Shown here: in pieces, positions 1 through 5,944 of the stretch
Layout: each line of letters begins with the position of its first letter
How positions within the stretch are numbered: position 1 is the first letter of the stretch
NCBI GenBank assembly: GCA_013695905.1
Contig: JACCZQ010000433.1
Span: forward strand, 1 to 8,238
Length of the DNA: 8,238 bases
Reading direction: 5' to 3'
Origin: Chthoniobacterales bacterium
GTDB lineage: Bacteria; Verrucomicrobiota; Verrucomicrobiia; Chthoniobacterales; UBA10450
The notes under the pieces: generated by a model
Told to the model about the DNA's origin: nothing
Database searches by the model: none
The model's input: the letters and a program-made list of their open reading frames with translations, nothing else
Made by a program: the position numbers and the translations under genes

Positions 1-168
1 CGTGAAGAGGTGAATCGCGTGGCCGAGGTGGTGAAGCGCGCCGGCGGGAAGGTGCTGGAGGGGCCGGCGCTGCAGGTGGATTACACGCCCGACTATTACG
101 CGTTCTTCTTCGAGGATCCGGACGGAAACAAGCTGGAGATCTCCTACCGCAGCGAGCCGGCGAGGTGA
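1..168 (+). CDS. VOC/glyoxalase-fold family protein, C-terminal fragment
   Basis: The first 55 codons are open in frame 1 and end at TGA 166-168; the gene begins before the window. The fragment carries a helix-like stretch (EEVNRVAEVVKRAGG), then a strand, then FFFEDPDGNKLEI at residues 35-47. The aromatic-x-x-DPDGN-x-x-E-hydrophobic pattern is the usual end of vicinal-oxygen-chelate proteins (glyoxalase I, bleomycin resistance, dioxygenase-like), where the glutamate often binds the metal. The tail after it is only about eight residues, as is common. The specific substrate cannot be told from this part. It converges on the minus-strand maf gene with only 9 bases between the two stop codons and no obvious terminator hairpin. 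Confidence 0.85.
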   Translation, partial: REEVNRVAEVVKRAGGKVLEGPALQVDYTPDYYAFFFEDPDGNKLEISYRSEPAR

Positions 169-177
169 GACGCTGCG

Positions 178-747
178 TCAGGCAGGTCCGATCCCAAAAT
201 CGCGTAACGCGGTGAGCGTTTCGTCCATCGGGAGACCGACAACGTTGGTGTAGGAGCCGCGGATTTCCTCCATGATTTCGGAGCCGTGTCCCTGCGCGGC
301 GTAGGCGCCGGCTTTGTCGAGCGGGTCGATCTTCGCGAGATAGGCGGCGATTTCCTGCGCGCCTAACGAGCGGAACTGCACCTGCGACGTGACGTGGAAG
401 CTGTGTTGGCGACGCTGCGCGAGGGAGCACAGGAAGACGGCGGTGCAGACTTCGTGCGTTTGCCCGCTGAGGCGCTGCAGGATGCGTTTGGCCTCGGCGA
501 GGTCAGCTGGTTTGCCGATGACCCGCCCGTCCAGCGCGACGAGGGTGTCGGCGCCGAGCACCACCGCCTCGGGAAAGCGGCGGGCGACTTCGAGCGCCTT
601 GCGCGTGGCGTTGCAGGTGGTGAGCTCGCGGATGGTGAACGAGCTGCTGCTGCTCTCCTCCGCGCGGGGCGGGATGACTTTGAAACGGATGCCCGCTGTT
701 TCGAGCAAGGCGCGGCGGCGGGGCGAAGCGGAAGCGAGGAGGAGCAC
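178..747 (-). CDS. maf: Maf-like nucleoside triphosphate pyrophosphatase (YhdE-type)
   Basis: Maf proteins hydrolyse non-canonical or excess nucleoside triphosphates to the monophosphate and pyrophosphate in the cytoplasm; YhdE-type members prefer dTTP/UTP. From the GTG start at 747 the protein has 189 residues, normal for the family. Visible motifs are SASPRR at residues 6-11, GADT at 65-68 (Asp67 is the conserved acidic residue), GKP at 78-80, SGQTHEV at 94-100, DKAGAYAAQG at 144-153 and GSYTNVVGLP at 164-173. The KAGAY...Q pattern favours YhdE over YceF. The frame is open up to an ATG at 868-870, which would add 41 low-complexity residues and overlap the upstream gene by 103 bases. I prefer the GTG because the family begins directly at the LLLASASPRR strand and because it falls 20 bases after the upstream stop, although no good Shine-Dalgarno sequence precedes it. 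It is probably co-transcribed with the DUF4412-like gene. A five-serine run at residues 32-36 sits in a loop that varies in the family. Confidence 0.93.
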   Translation of the reverse strand: MLLLASASPRRRALLETAGIRFKVIPPRAEESSSSSFTIRELTTCNATRKALEVARRFPEAVVLGADTLVALDGRVIGKPADLAEAKRILQRLSGQTHEVCTAVFLCSLAQRRQHSFHVTSQVQFRSLGAQEIAAYLAKIDPLDKAGAYAAQGHGSEIMEEIRGSYTNVVGLPMDETLTALRDFGIGPA

Positions 748-767
748 GCGTCGGGGAGCGGGCGCAG

Positions 768-1493
768 CTACCGCTTCGGGGAAGGGGCCGGCTTGGCGCC
801 CTGCGGTTTCACAGTCCCGGGTTTGCCGCCGAGCATGCTGCCCAAGTCGGGCATTTTCATTTCGGTCCATTCCGGCGGTGCCATAAAGAGTGACTCGCCG
901 AGCGGCTCCTGGCTCACGGAGGTGAGGGTGCTGGTGATTTCGTTGCCGCCGAAGCTGATGGTGGAGCGGAGCGGCAGCCCCGGAAAATCGCGATAGTCGG
1001 GCATACCCTGACCGGAGACGCCCCAGGCGTCGGGCGACATGGCCTGGAGATGCTTCACGATTTCGGCGCCTTGCGGGTAGGTGGTGGAGATCCAGTAGGT
1101 GGCGGTGAAGGCCGGCGCCTTGGCGATGTACTCTTCGGCTTCGTAGCCGTTGATGGTTTGTTTGCGGCCGGTGGGCTTGAGCTGGGGCTTTTCGGCGGGT
1201 TGCTTGTTTGCCTCGGCCTGCACAGCCAGCTGCGCGGCCTGTTTGGCCTGGTCGGCCGAGATGCGGAGGAATTGCTTTTGGTCGTGCATGAGGTTCAGCA
1301 TGTCGCCGGTCCGGCTATTGATGATGGTGGAGACCTGCGGCGAGGCGTCGACGCGGGCTTTGTCGCCTTTGATCCGGATGGTCATTTTGTTGATCTGTCC
1401 GGCGCCTTCGACGTTCTGGACGATGGTGAGATCGGCCCGGGCGGCGGGGGCGAGGAGCGCAAACGCGACGAGCGGGAGGAGGAGGAATTTCAT
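768..1493 (-). CDS. Secreted DUF4412-like protein
   Basis: This is a 241-residue protein with a clear signal peptide: Lys2, a hydrophobic core at residues 3-16, and a likely cut after AARA at 20. The mature part starts with beta-strand-like sequence (DLTIVQNVEG...KMTIRIKGDKARVD), as in LolA/DUF4412-type proteins that form a half-barrel. An Ala/Gln/Lys-rich helical stretch at about 88-110 interrupts it, followed by the typical GRKQTINGYEAEEY turn and an aromatic TYWIST strand. A Met/Gly/Pro/Lys-rich tail ends the protein. Function is unknown; a periplasmic role or one linked to lipid or lipoprotein handling is only a guess from the fold. It leads a minus-strand pair with maf 20 bases downstream. 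No convincing Shine-Dalgarno sequence lies before the ATG at 1493, but the signal peptide fixes the start well. DUF4412 assignment is by pattern, not by search. Confidence 0.8.
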   Translation of the reverse strand: MKFLLLPLVAFALLAPAARADLTIVQNVEGAGQINKMTIRIKGDKARVDASPQVSTIINSRTGDMLNLMHDQKQFLRISADQAKQAAQLAVQAEANKQPAEKPQLKPTGRKQTINGYEAEEYIAKAPAFTATYWISTTYPQGAEIVKHLQAMSPDAWGVSGQGMPDYRDFPGLPLRSTISFGGNEITSTLTSVSQEPLGESLFMAPPEWTEMKMPDLGSMLGGKPGTVKPQGAKPAPSPKR

Positions 1494-1569
1494 AGGCGCC
1501 AGTAGCTAAACGCCGGGCGTGGAGAAGGCAAGTGCGAGGGTGTGGGGCGCGAGGCGCGGGAAAAAGAGC

Positions 1570-1599
1570 TTGGCAGCAGCGGCGCGGCACGGCAGTTTA
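1570..1599 (+). promoter_or_regulatory. Possible weak promoter of tRNA-Gly
   Basis: TTGGCA at 1570-1575 resembles a -35 box. AGTTTA at 1594-1599, 18 bases further on, is a poor -10 candidate. Transcription would begin only a few bases before the mature tRNA 5' end. It is proposed mainly because a promoter is needed here and nothing better is visible. Confidence 0.22.
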
Positions 1600-1609
1600 C
1601 GCGGCGAAC

Positions 1610-1680
1610 GCGGGTGTAGCTTAATGGTAAAGCTGTAGCCTTCCAAGCTACTGACGAGGGTTCGATTCCCTTCACCCGCT
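1610..1680 (+). tRNA. tRNA-Gly (anticodon TCC)
   Basis: The 71-base sequence folds into a full cloverleaf. The acceptor stem GCGGGTG (1610-1616) pairs perfectly with CACCCGC (1673-1679). The D stem is GCTT/AAGC (1619-1622 with 1630-1633) with GG in the loop. The anticodon stem GTAGC/GCTAC (1635-1639 with 1647-1651) holds the loop CTTCCAA, giving anticodon TCC at 1642-1644, which reads GGA and possibly other glycine codons. The T stem GAGGG/CCCTT has one G-T pair and a standard TTCGATT loop. The discriminator is T1680, usual for bacterial tRNA-Gly. CCA is not encoded, so it must be added by CCA transferase. Confidence 0.97.
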
Positions 1681-1687
1681 TTTTTTT
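1680..1687 (+). terminator. T-run directly after tRNA-Gly
   Basis: Eight consecutive T residues begin at the discriminator base. They follow immediately on the GC-rich acceptor and T arms, which could act as the hairpin of a simple intrinsic terminator. No separate hairpin is present. The assignment is inferred from position and composition. Confidence 0.4.
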
Positions 1688-1706
1688 CATTCCGCTACAA
1701 TTTGTG

Positions 1707-1735
1707 TTGACCTTATCCTGTCGTCCGCTTTAAAA
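1707..1735 (+). promoter_or_regulatory. Sigma70-like promoter for the six-cysteine secreted protein
   Basis: TTGACC at 1707-1712 matches five of six -35 consensus bases. After 16-17 bases comes TTTAAA (1729-1734) or TTAAAA (1730-1735) as the -10 element. The expected start near 1741 leaves a leader of about 30 bases before the ATG at 1773. The stretch is AT-rich compared with its surroundings. Confidence 0.5.
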
Positions 1736-1772
1736 ACCGTAAGTTCGTTTAACCACAACAGGATCGCCCTCT

Positions 1773-2480
1773 ATGAAAAATATGCTCTCGGGAACAAATG
1801 GAATGCATTTCACCGCTCGACTTTTACGATCGACCGCTGTCGTCGTGATGGGTGTCGCTCTCGGTCTTACGCTATGGACGGCGACGGCGCCGGATGCGAA
1901 CGCGCAGCGTATGAACCCCACTCGTATGATCGAGGAGCATCTGCCCCAGGGCGTGACGATCGCGAACGCTTCGAAGCCTGATCTGCTCTCCGCCGTCTGC
2001 GCCGCCGTGCGCAAGTACCGCAACGCCGCTCCGCAAATCGTGCGCGTGGCGTCGGAAGCTCGCCCCCAGTGGGCTGGCGACATTGTCCGGAGCGCTTTTG
2101 AATGCCTCGGCGCGCGTGATTGCGCACTGCTGGGCCGCGTGCTGAACGCTGCCGTGAGCGCGCATCCTGATGATGCTGCGATGCTCACCGATATCGCCAT
2201 CCAATCTTCGCCAGAATGCGCCAGCTCCTTCTCTGGTGATGGTAAATCCGTCAGGGACGCTGGTGATGAACGTGATCCTGTCGGCTTCGGTCTCGCTCCG
2301 CTGAACCAGAATCCTCCTCCGGGATCGGTCGGTGGCGGTGGCGCACAGGGCAACGTGGTGGCGGTGTGCGTAAATGGACGGACGGTGTTTGCGTCGCCGC
2401 GGGGCGCCGAGGATATCCTCAATAATAATCCAAGCGCCCGCCTTGGTCCTTGCGTGGTGACGCCAATCAGGAATCCGTAG
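1773..2480 (+). CDS. Unrecognised secreted six-cysteine protein
   Basis: I do not recognise a family for the whole protein (235 residues). AGGAT at 1760-1764 gives a modest ribosome site 8 bases before the chosen ATG. A second in-frame ATG at 1803 (Met11) would give a more usual 34-residue signal peptide and is a real alternative. Arg16 and Arg19, a hydrophobic core at 20-36 and ANA-Q at 42-45 mark an export signal. The mature protein has a helical part (about 50-153) that looks like two related halves: LLSAVCAAVRKY...P near 71-98 and LLGRVLNAAVSA...P near 119-147. A Pro/Gly linker follows at 178-193, then a short C-terminal module with C199-x-N-G-x-T and L-G-P-C227. All six cysteines (76, 111, 117, 149, 199, 227) lie in the mature part, which suits three disulfides in the periplasm or outside the cell. 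It has its own promoter and terminator, just before the polysaccharide genes. A role in the matrix or cell envelope is conceivable but unproven. Confidence 0.85.
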   Translation: MKNMLSGTNGMHFTARLLRSTAVVVMGVALGLTLWTATAPDANAQRMNPTRMIEEHLPQGVTIANASKPDLLSAVCAAVRKYRNAAPQIVRVASEARPQWAGDIVRSAFECLGARDCALLGRVLNAAVSAHPDDAAMLTDIAIQSSPECASSFSGDGKSVRDAGDERDPVGFGLAPLNQNPPPGSVGGGGAQGNVVAVCVNGRTVFASPRGAEDILNNNPSARLGPCVVTPIRNP

Positions 2481-2500
2481 TAATTTCAGTTTCCGACCTG

Positions 2501-2537
2501 AAAAGCCGTTGCGATTTCTCGCAACGGCTTTTCTTTT
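2501..2537 (+). terminator. Strong intrinsic terminator
   Basis: Bases 2501-2513 and 2520-2532 form a perfect 13-bp stem around the six-base loop ATTTCT. The stem is GC-rich in the middle and has A-T pairs at its base. The descending arm runs into TTTTCTTTT. It lies 21 bases after the stop of the six-cysteine protein gene and should end that transcript. The A-run on the left arm makes it potentially active in both directions. Confidence 0.92.
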
Positions 2538-2541
2538 GACA
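2536..2541 (+). promoter_or_regulatory. Perfect -35-like TTGACA before the ligase gene
   Basis: TTGACA is an exact -35 consensus and overlaps the terminator T-tract. However, no recognisable -10 box follows at 15-19 bases; the position is occupied by GTTCCC-like sequence. The overlapping palindromes GATCGATC (2544-2551) and TCGGCCGA (2550-2557) lie in the would-be spacer. It may be part of an activator-dependent promoter or chance. Some promoter is needed here because the terminator cuts off upstream transcription. Confidence 0.3.
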
Positions 2542-2591
2542 CTGATCGATCGGCCGACGTTCCCGCGTGTGGGCTGACCCTGTTTTCCTGA

Positions 2592-4472
2592 ATGTTCCAG
2601 AACGATCGTCTTCCGCGATTGGCAGAATGGCTCTGCCTGCTTCTGTTGATCGTGGCCTTCGGCCTCATCCAGGTGATGATCGGCGGGACCCGGATGGCTT
2701 TCAGTCTCCCGACCTGTGGTGTGCTGGGGCTGGCCGGAGTGCTCGCATTGTTCTCGCTGCGGGCTCAGAAACCGCCGGCGAGCCATGTCTGCCTGGCGGT
2801 GACGGCGGTGTTTTTCGCGTACATTCTGGCGCGCGCCTGGCTGTCGCCGGTGCCTTACGTCACGCGGAGTGACGTTTACTCGGTGCTGGGGGGATTAGTG
2901 GTTTACTACCTGGTGGCTTGCGTGCTCACCGGGAGCAAACAGCGGATGCTGTTCATGCTCTTCCTGCTCGCGGTCGGGATCGCGCACTCGGTCATTGGCG
3001 CGTTGCAGTTCCGGGATGGCAATAATTACATGCCGATCTGGTGGCTGCAGCGGTACGACTACGGCTCACGGGCGAGTGGCTTCTATGTTTGTCCGAACCA
3101 TCTCGCCGGCTATCTGGAGGTGGTCGGCGTGATTGGGCTGGGGATGGTTTGCTGGAGCCGATGGCCGGTGTGGTCGAAGCTGCTGATCGGCTATGCCGTG
3201 GGGGTGGGTTACGTGGTGTTGATTCTCACCGGGAGCCGGGGCGGTTATCTCAGCGCCGGGGCGAGCCTGGCGGTTTTCGGGTTGCTCAGCCTGCTGGCGC
3301 TCCGCCGCTCCAGTGCCCGGCTTTTCTGGACGATTGGCGGGGTGGGGGTCATCACAGCGGCGGTCGTGGCGGCGGCGATGGTTTTCTACGTTCAGAAGAG
3401 CGATTTCCTGACAGGGCGCGCGCAGAATACCTTCGAGGCGGACAACATTCGCCTCGACCTCTGGCAGGCGGCGCTGGATCAGTGGAAGCTGAACCCGGTC
3501 TTCGGCACCGGCACCGGCACCTACCTCTACTATGGACGCTATTTCCGCACGGAGCGGATGCAGCTGGATCCGGTCTATGTCCATAACGATTACCTGCACC
3601 TCCTCGCCGAATATGGCCTGGTCGGCGTGCTCGGCCTCGGCGCCTTCCTCTTGGTGCATCTCGGCCGAGGGTGGCAGAGCTTTCGGCGCCTCGGGCCGAA
3701 ACGCGTGGCCGTGTCACCGCGCCTCACGAGCAACGCGCTGGCGTTGAACATCGGCGCGCTGGCGGCGGTGACGAGTTACCTCGTGCATTCGGTCGTGGAT
3801 TTTAATCTTCACATTCCGGGCAATCTGCTGCTGCTCGCCTTTGTCTTCGGTCTGCTGGCGAACGACGGTGTGAACCGCGAAAGCGCGGCGAATCGCGTCG
3901 CCCCCCGAGGCCAGCTGCTCTGGCGCCTGCTGCTCCCGGCGCTCGGCATACTCCTCATCGTGCAGTGTGTGCGCCTGCTGCCGGGCGAATATTTTGCCGA
4001 GCGATCCCGCGGCTCGTTGCGTGACCAACAGCCGGTCAGAGCAATCCAGCTTGCCCGCGAGGGGCTGAAGTACGATCCAGAGAACCCAGACCTCCATTTC
4101 TATCTCGGCCTCGCGCGGCTGACGATCGGCGAGAGGATGGAAGATCCGCGGGCCGCCGCTTCCTTTTATCAACAGGCGATCCCTGATTTCCAGCGTGCGC
4201 GGGCCATCGCGCCGCAGGAACTTCCCTACGCGCTGGAGCTGGCGATCGCTCTCGACTTTGTGCGGCGGTTCGAGGAAGCAGAGGCGGTTCTTTCCGAAGC
4301 GCTTCGGCTCGATCCGCGCTCCGAAAGTGTCCGGCAGGCCTACGAAGCACACCTCAAGGCGTGGCGAACGCCACCAGCCGCGGCTCCGGCTCCGGAGGCG
4401 ACCGGGCAGCCGGTTGAGGGTGAAGAATTTCCGACGGAAGAAGGCGCTCCCAAAAAACAGGCAGAAGGCTGA
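2592..4472 (+). CDS. O-antigen ligase/Wzy-like polysaccharide polymerase with C-terminal TPR region
   Basis: This 626-residue inner-membrane protein has about a dozen hydrophobic segments, the first at residues 13-30. Signatures of the O-antigen ligase (Wzy_C) family appear in order: FYVCPNHLAGYL at 164-175, the TGSRGGYLS motif with Arg216, a long periplasmic-type loop at about 265-330 with NPVFGTGTGTY, and HNDYLHLLAEYG starting at His331. Family members join or polymerise lipid-linked glycan units on the periplasmic face, and the conserved Arg and His residues are thought to be functional. After the last membrane segment (about 439-460), residues 484-590 look like TPR helices (AIQLAREGLKYDPENPDLHFYLGLARL, then the FEEAEAVLSEALRLDP repeat). 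These may bind a partner of the assembly machine. The end (594-626) is a Pro/Ala/Glu-rich disordered tail. Ligase and polymerase activity cannot be told apart from sequence alone. The chosen ATG lacks a Shine-Dalgarno sequence, but it starts just before the first membrane helix. Confidence 0.9.
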   Translation: MFQNDRLPRLAEWLCLLLLIVAFGLIQVMIGGTRMAFSLPTCGVLGLAGVLALFSLRAQKPPASHVCLAVTAVFFAYILARAWLSPVPYVTRSDVYSVLGGLVVYYLVACVLTGSKQRMLFMLFLLAVGIAHSVIGALQFRDGNNYMPIWWLQRYDYGSRASGFYVCPNHLAGYLEVVGVIGLGMVCWSRWPVWSKLLIGYAVGVGYVVLILTGSRGGYLSAGASLAVFGLLSLLALRRSSARLFWTIGGVGVITAAVVAAAMVFYVQKSDFLTGRAQNTFEADNIRLDLWQAALDQWKLNPVFGTGTGTYLYYGRYFRTERMQLDPVYVHNDYLHLLAEYGLVGVLGLGAFLLVHLGRGWQSFRRLGPKRVAVSPRLTSNALALNIGALAAVTSYLVHSVVDFNLHIPGNLLLLAFVFGLLANDGVNRESAANRVAPRGQLLWRLLLPALGILLIVQCVRLLPGEYFAERSRGSLRDQQPVRAIQLAREGLKYDPENPDLHFYLGLARLTIGERMEDPRAAASFYQQAIPDFQRARAIAPQELPYALELAIALDFVRRFEEAEAVLSEALRLDPRSESVRQAYEAHLKAWRTPPAAAPAPEATGQPVEGEEFPTEEGAPKKQAEG

Positions 4473-4481
4473 AAAAAAAGA

Positions 4482-4503
4482 TTGCCGCGAAAATTTGCGG
4501 CAG
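4482..4503. other. Inverted repeat beside an A8 tract in the ligase-barrel gap
   Basis: TGCCGC (4483-4488) pairs with GCGGCA (4497-4502) around an AT-rich 8-base loop; a T-G pair extends the stem. On + there is no T-run after it, but A8 at 4472-4479 precedes it. Read on the minus strand, hairpin plus T8 looks like an intrinsic terminator, although no minus-strand gene ends here. It could also be a processing or mRNA-stability hairpin in the + transcript. Confidence 0.5.
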
Positions 4504-4510
4504 CTAGTCT
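4482..4510 (+). promoter_or_regulatory. Possible weak promoter for the beta-barrel gene
   Basis: TTGCCG (4482-4487), 17 bases, then TAGTCT (4505-4510) give partial matches to -35 and -10 (four and three of six). The A8 tract just upstream could serve as an UP-like element. The inverted repeat fills the spacer, a place where a repressor or supercoiling could act. The match is weak. Confidence 0.22.
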
Positions 4511-4562
4511 GCGAACCACGTAGGCAACCTCGGCCAGCCATGATGCTGCCAAGCGAACACCA

Positions 4563-4567
4563 AAGGA
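4563..4567 (+). promoter_or_regulatory. Ribosome binding site deciding the beta-barrel start
   Basis: AAGGA lies 11 bases before the ATG at 4579. The frame is open far upstream, to 4195 inside the ligase gene, so this site together with the signal peptide sets the start. Confidence 0.55.
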
Positions 4568-4578
4568 TTAATGGGCGT

Positions 4579-5874
4579 ATGAAAATGATCAATTTCTCGA
4601 AACTTGCACCGGCTGCTTTTGCGCTCGCTTTGCTCCTTGCTCAGCCGGCGTCAGTCCAGGCGGGTGGTCAGGGGTTCGGCAAGAGCGTTTTGCAGGGCTC
4701 TTCGAAGGAATATGCCGGCGATCTCGGCACTGGTAAGTTCGAGTCATTTCCCTTCCACGTTTCGGTCACCGTCCGCGGGGGCTACGACGATAATCCAAAC
4801 CTGTTGCCGTTCGATTCCGACGGATCCTGGTTCACGAACGCTGCGGTTGGACTGACCTACGAGTTCGGAAGCCCGCGCACCCGCCTGAGCCTGAATGCCG
4901 GCGCCGGCGTCACCTACTATTTTGATCGCTCGGATGGATTCGATGACGGCGACTTCAGTGACTACGATGTGAACGCCTACCTCGGCTTCAACATCACCCA
5001 CAAGGCGACCCCGCGGCTCACTCTCGCTGCCACCCTCTACGCCGCGTATCAGTCGCAGCCGGACTTCACCACCTTCAACGCCAGCACGATCAGCATCGGC
5101 CGGCAGAGCCAGGATTTCTTCTTCTCCACCAATCGCTTCTCCGCCGGCTACGCCTGGGCGCCGCGCTTCTCGACCGTCACCAGCTACACGCTTGGGATTG
5201 TTGATTACGATGACGCGTTGATCAGCCTCTTCCAGGATCGCTTCGAGCATACGATCGGCAACGAGTTCCGTTTTCTCGTCTGGCCGACCACGACGCTGGT
5301 GGCGGAATACCGGTTCGGCATCGTTGATTACATGGACGATTTCCAGCGCGACTCGACCTCGCACTTCCTGCTCGGCGGCTTCGATCACAGCTTCAGCCCG
5401 CGCCTGAACATGTCGGCCCGCGCTGGTGTCGAGTTCCGCAGCTTCGACGGGGATCGATTCTTCAATCAGGAGGCTGATCGCACACATCCTTACTTCGAGG
5501 CCACGGTCAATTACGCGGTCGCCCAGAGCACCGCGATTTCGTGGACGAACCGCTACTCACTCGAACAACCGGACGTTCCAGATGCCTCTAGCCGCAGCAC
5601 CTACCGCAGCGCCATCAGCGTGCGTCACGCCTTCACCCCGCGCATTATCGCCGGCCTGAACGTGGCGTATCAGCACGACTCGAACGAAGGCGCGTTCGGC
5701 GTCGGTGACTTCGAGGAAGACGCCTTCGATATCTCCCTCTCCGTCCGCTATGCGATGACGCGGAACCTCTCCTTCGACGCGGGCTACCACCATACGCAGG
5801 TGATCTCGGACGAGGCGTTGTTCCGGGAATTTTCGCGCAACCGATACTACATCGGCGCCACCTTCACGTTCTAG
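4579..5874 (+). CDS. Outer-membrane beta-barrel protein (BBP2 porin-like, exopolysaccharide-associated)
   Basis: The protein has 431 residues. A signal peptide (Lys2 and Lys8, hydrophobic core at 10-21, cut after VQA at 28) is followed by an extended series of alternating polar/hydrophobic strands rich in Tyr, Phe, Asp and Thr. Examples are VSVTVRGGYDDNPNL near residues 57-71, RLSLNAGAGVTYYF, RLTLAATLYAAYQS, and the last strand ending YYIGATFTF. A terminal aromatic residue is the usual outer-membrane-barrel signal recognised by BamA. Strand turns with Asp/Gly and about 16-18 likely strands suggest a pore-sized barrel. Barrels of the BBP2 (putative beta-barrel porin 2) kind often accompany exopolysaccharide clusters, possibly helping glycan pass the outer membrane (inference). 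The gene sits between the ligase and the Wzz-kinase, with a 106-base gap upstream. The frame stays open to 4195, but that extension has basic, ligase-overlapping nonsense composition and lacks an export signal, so I start at 4579; Met3 (4585) is an alternative. Confidence 0.9.
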   Translation: MKMINFSKLAPAAFALALLLAQPASVQAGGQGFGKSVLQGSSKEYAGDLGTGKFESFPFHVSVTVRGGYDDNPNLLPFDSDGSWFTNAAVGLTYEFGSPRTRLSLNAGAGVTYYFDRSDGFDDGDFSDYDVNAYLGFNITHKATPRLTLAATLYAAYQSQPDFTTFNASTISIGRQSQDFFFSTNRFSAGYAWAPRFSTVTSYTLGIVDYDDALISLFQDRFEHTIGNEFRFLVWPTTTLVAEYRFGIVDYMDDFQRDSTSHFLLGGFDHSFSPRLNMSARAGVEFRSFDGDRFFNQEADRTHPYFEATVNYAVAQSTAISWTNRYSLEQPDVPDASSRSTYRSAISVRHAFTPRIIAGLNVAYQHDSNEGAFGVGDFEEDAFDISLSVRYAMTRNLSFDAGYHHTQVISDEALFREFSRNRYYIGATFTF

Positions 5875-5877
5875 GCA

Positions 5878-5893
5878 CGGCGGTTTCGCCGCC
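5878..5893 (+). terminator. Short GC hairpin after the beta-barrel gene
   Basis: CGGCG/CGCCG (5878-5882 with 5887-5891), or alternatively GGCGG/CCGCC (5879-5883 with 5889-5893), forms a 5-bp GC stem with a tiny loop four to five bases after the stop codon. It is followed by TTTGCTT, a poor T-tract. It may be a weak or leaky terminator, or a 3'-end stabiliser that lowers expression of the next gene. Confidence 0.35.
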
Positions 5894-5944
5894 TTTGCTT
5901 CCCACTGGTTTTCGATGTAGCATCCCTACCGACTCCGAATTTTT

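Noticed and set aside
1503..1531. Possible minus-strand promoter for the DUF4412-maf pair (TTGCCT, 17 bases, TAGCTA)
   Set aside because: The -10 match is poor and it would place the transcript start almost on the ATG, so I did not list it as a feature.
1490..1690. Minus-strand open frame of 66 codons with a KGIEPSSVAWKATALPLSYTR-like protein
   Set aside because: It is the antisense of the tRNA-Gly gene; this peptide is a familiar false gene call produced by tRNA-Gly sequences.
1610..1772. tRNA-Gly as an integration site of a mobile island
   Set aside because: No integrase, no repeated tRNA 3' end and no composition change were seen within the window.
1872..2786. 304-codon minus-strand open frame across the secreted protein gene and the terminator
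   Set aside because: Arg/His-rich low-complexity translation typical of the reverse strand of a GC-rich gene; the + strand frame has a signal peptide, promoter and terminator.
4195..4578. Upstream 128-codon extension of the beta-barrel frame
   Set aside because: It overlaps the ligase gene in another frame, has an Arg/Pro-rich shadow composition, and would bury the signal peptide that clearly starts at 4579.
3714..4592. 292-codon minus-strand open frame opposite the ligase C-terminal half
   Set aside because: No recognisable domain; the + strand carries clear ligase and TPR features, so this is a shadow.
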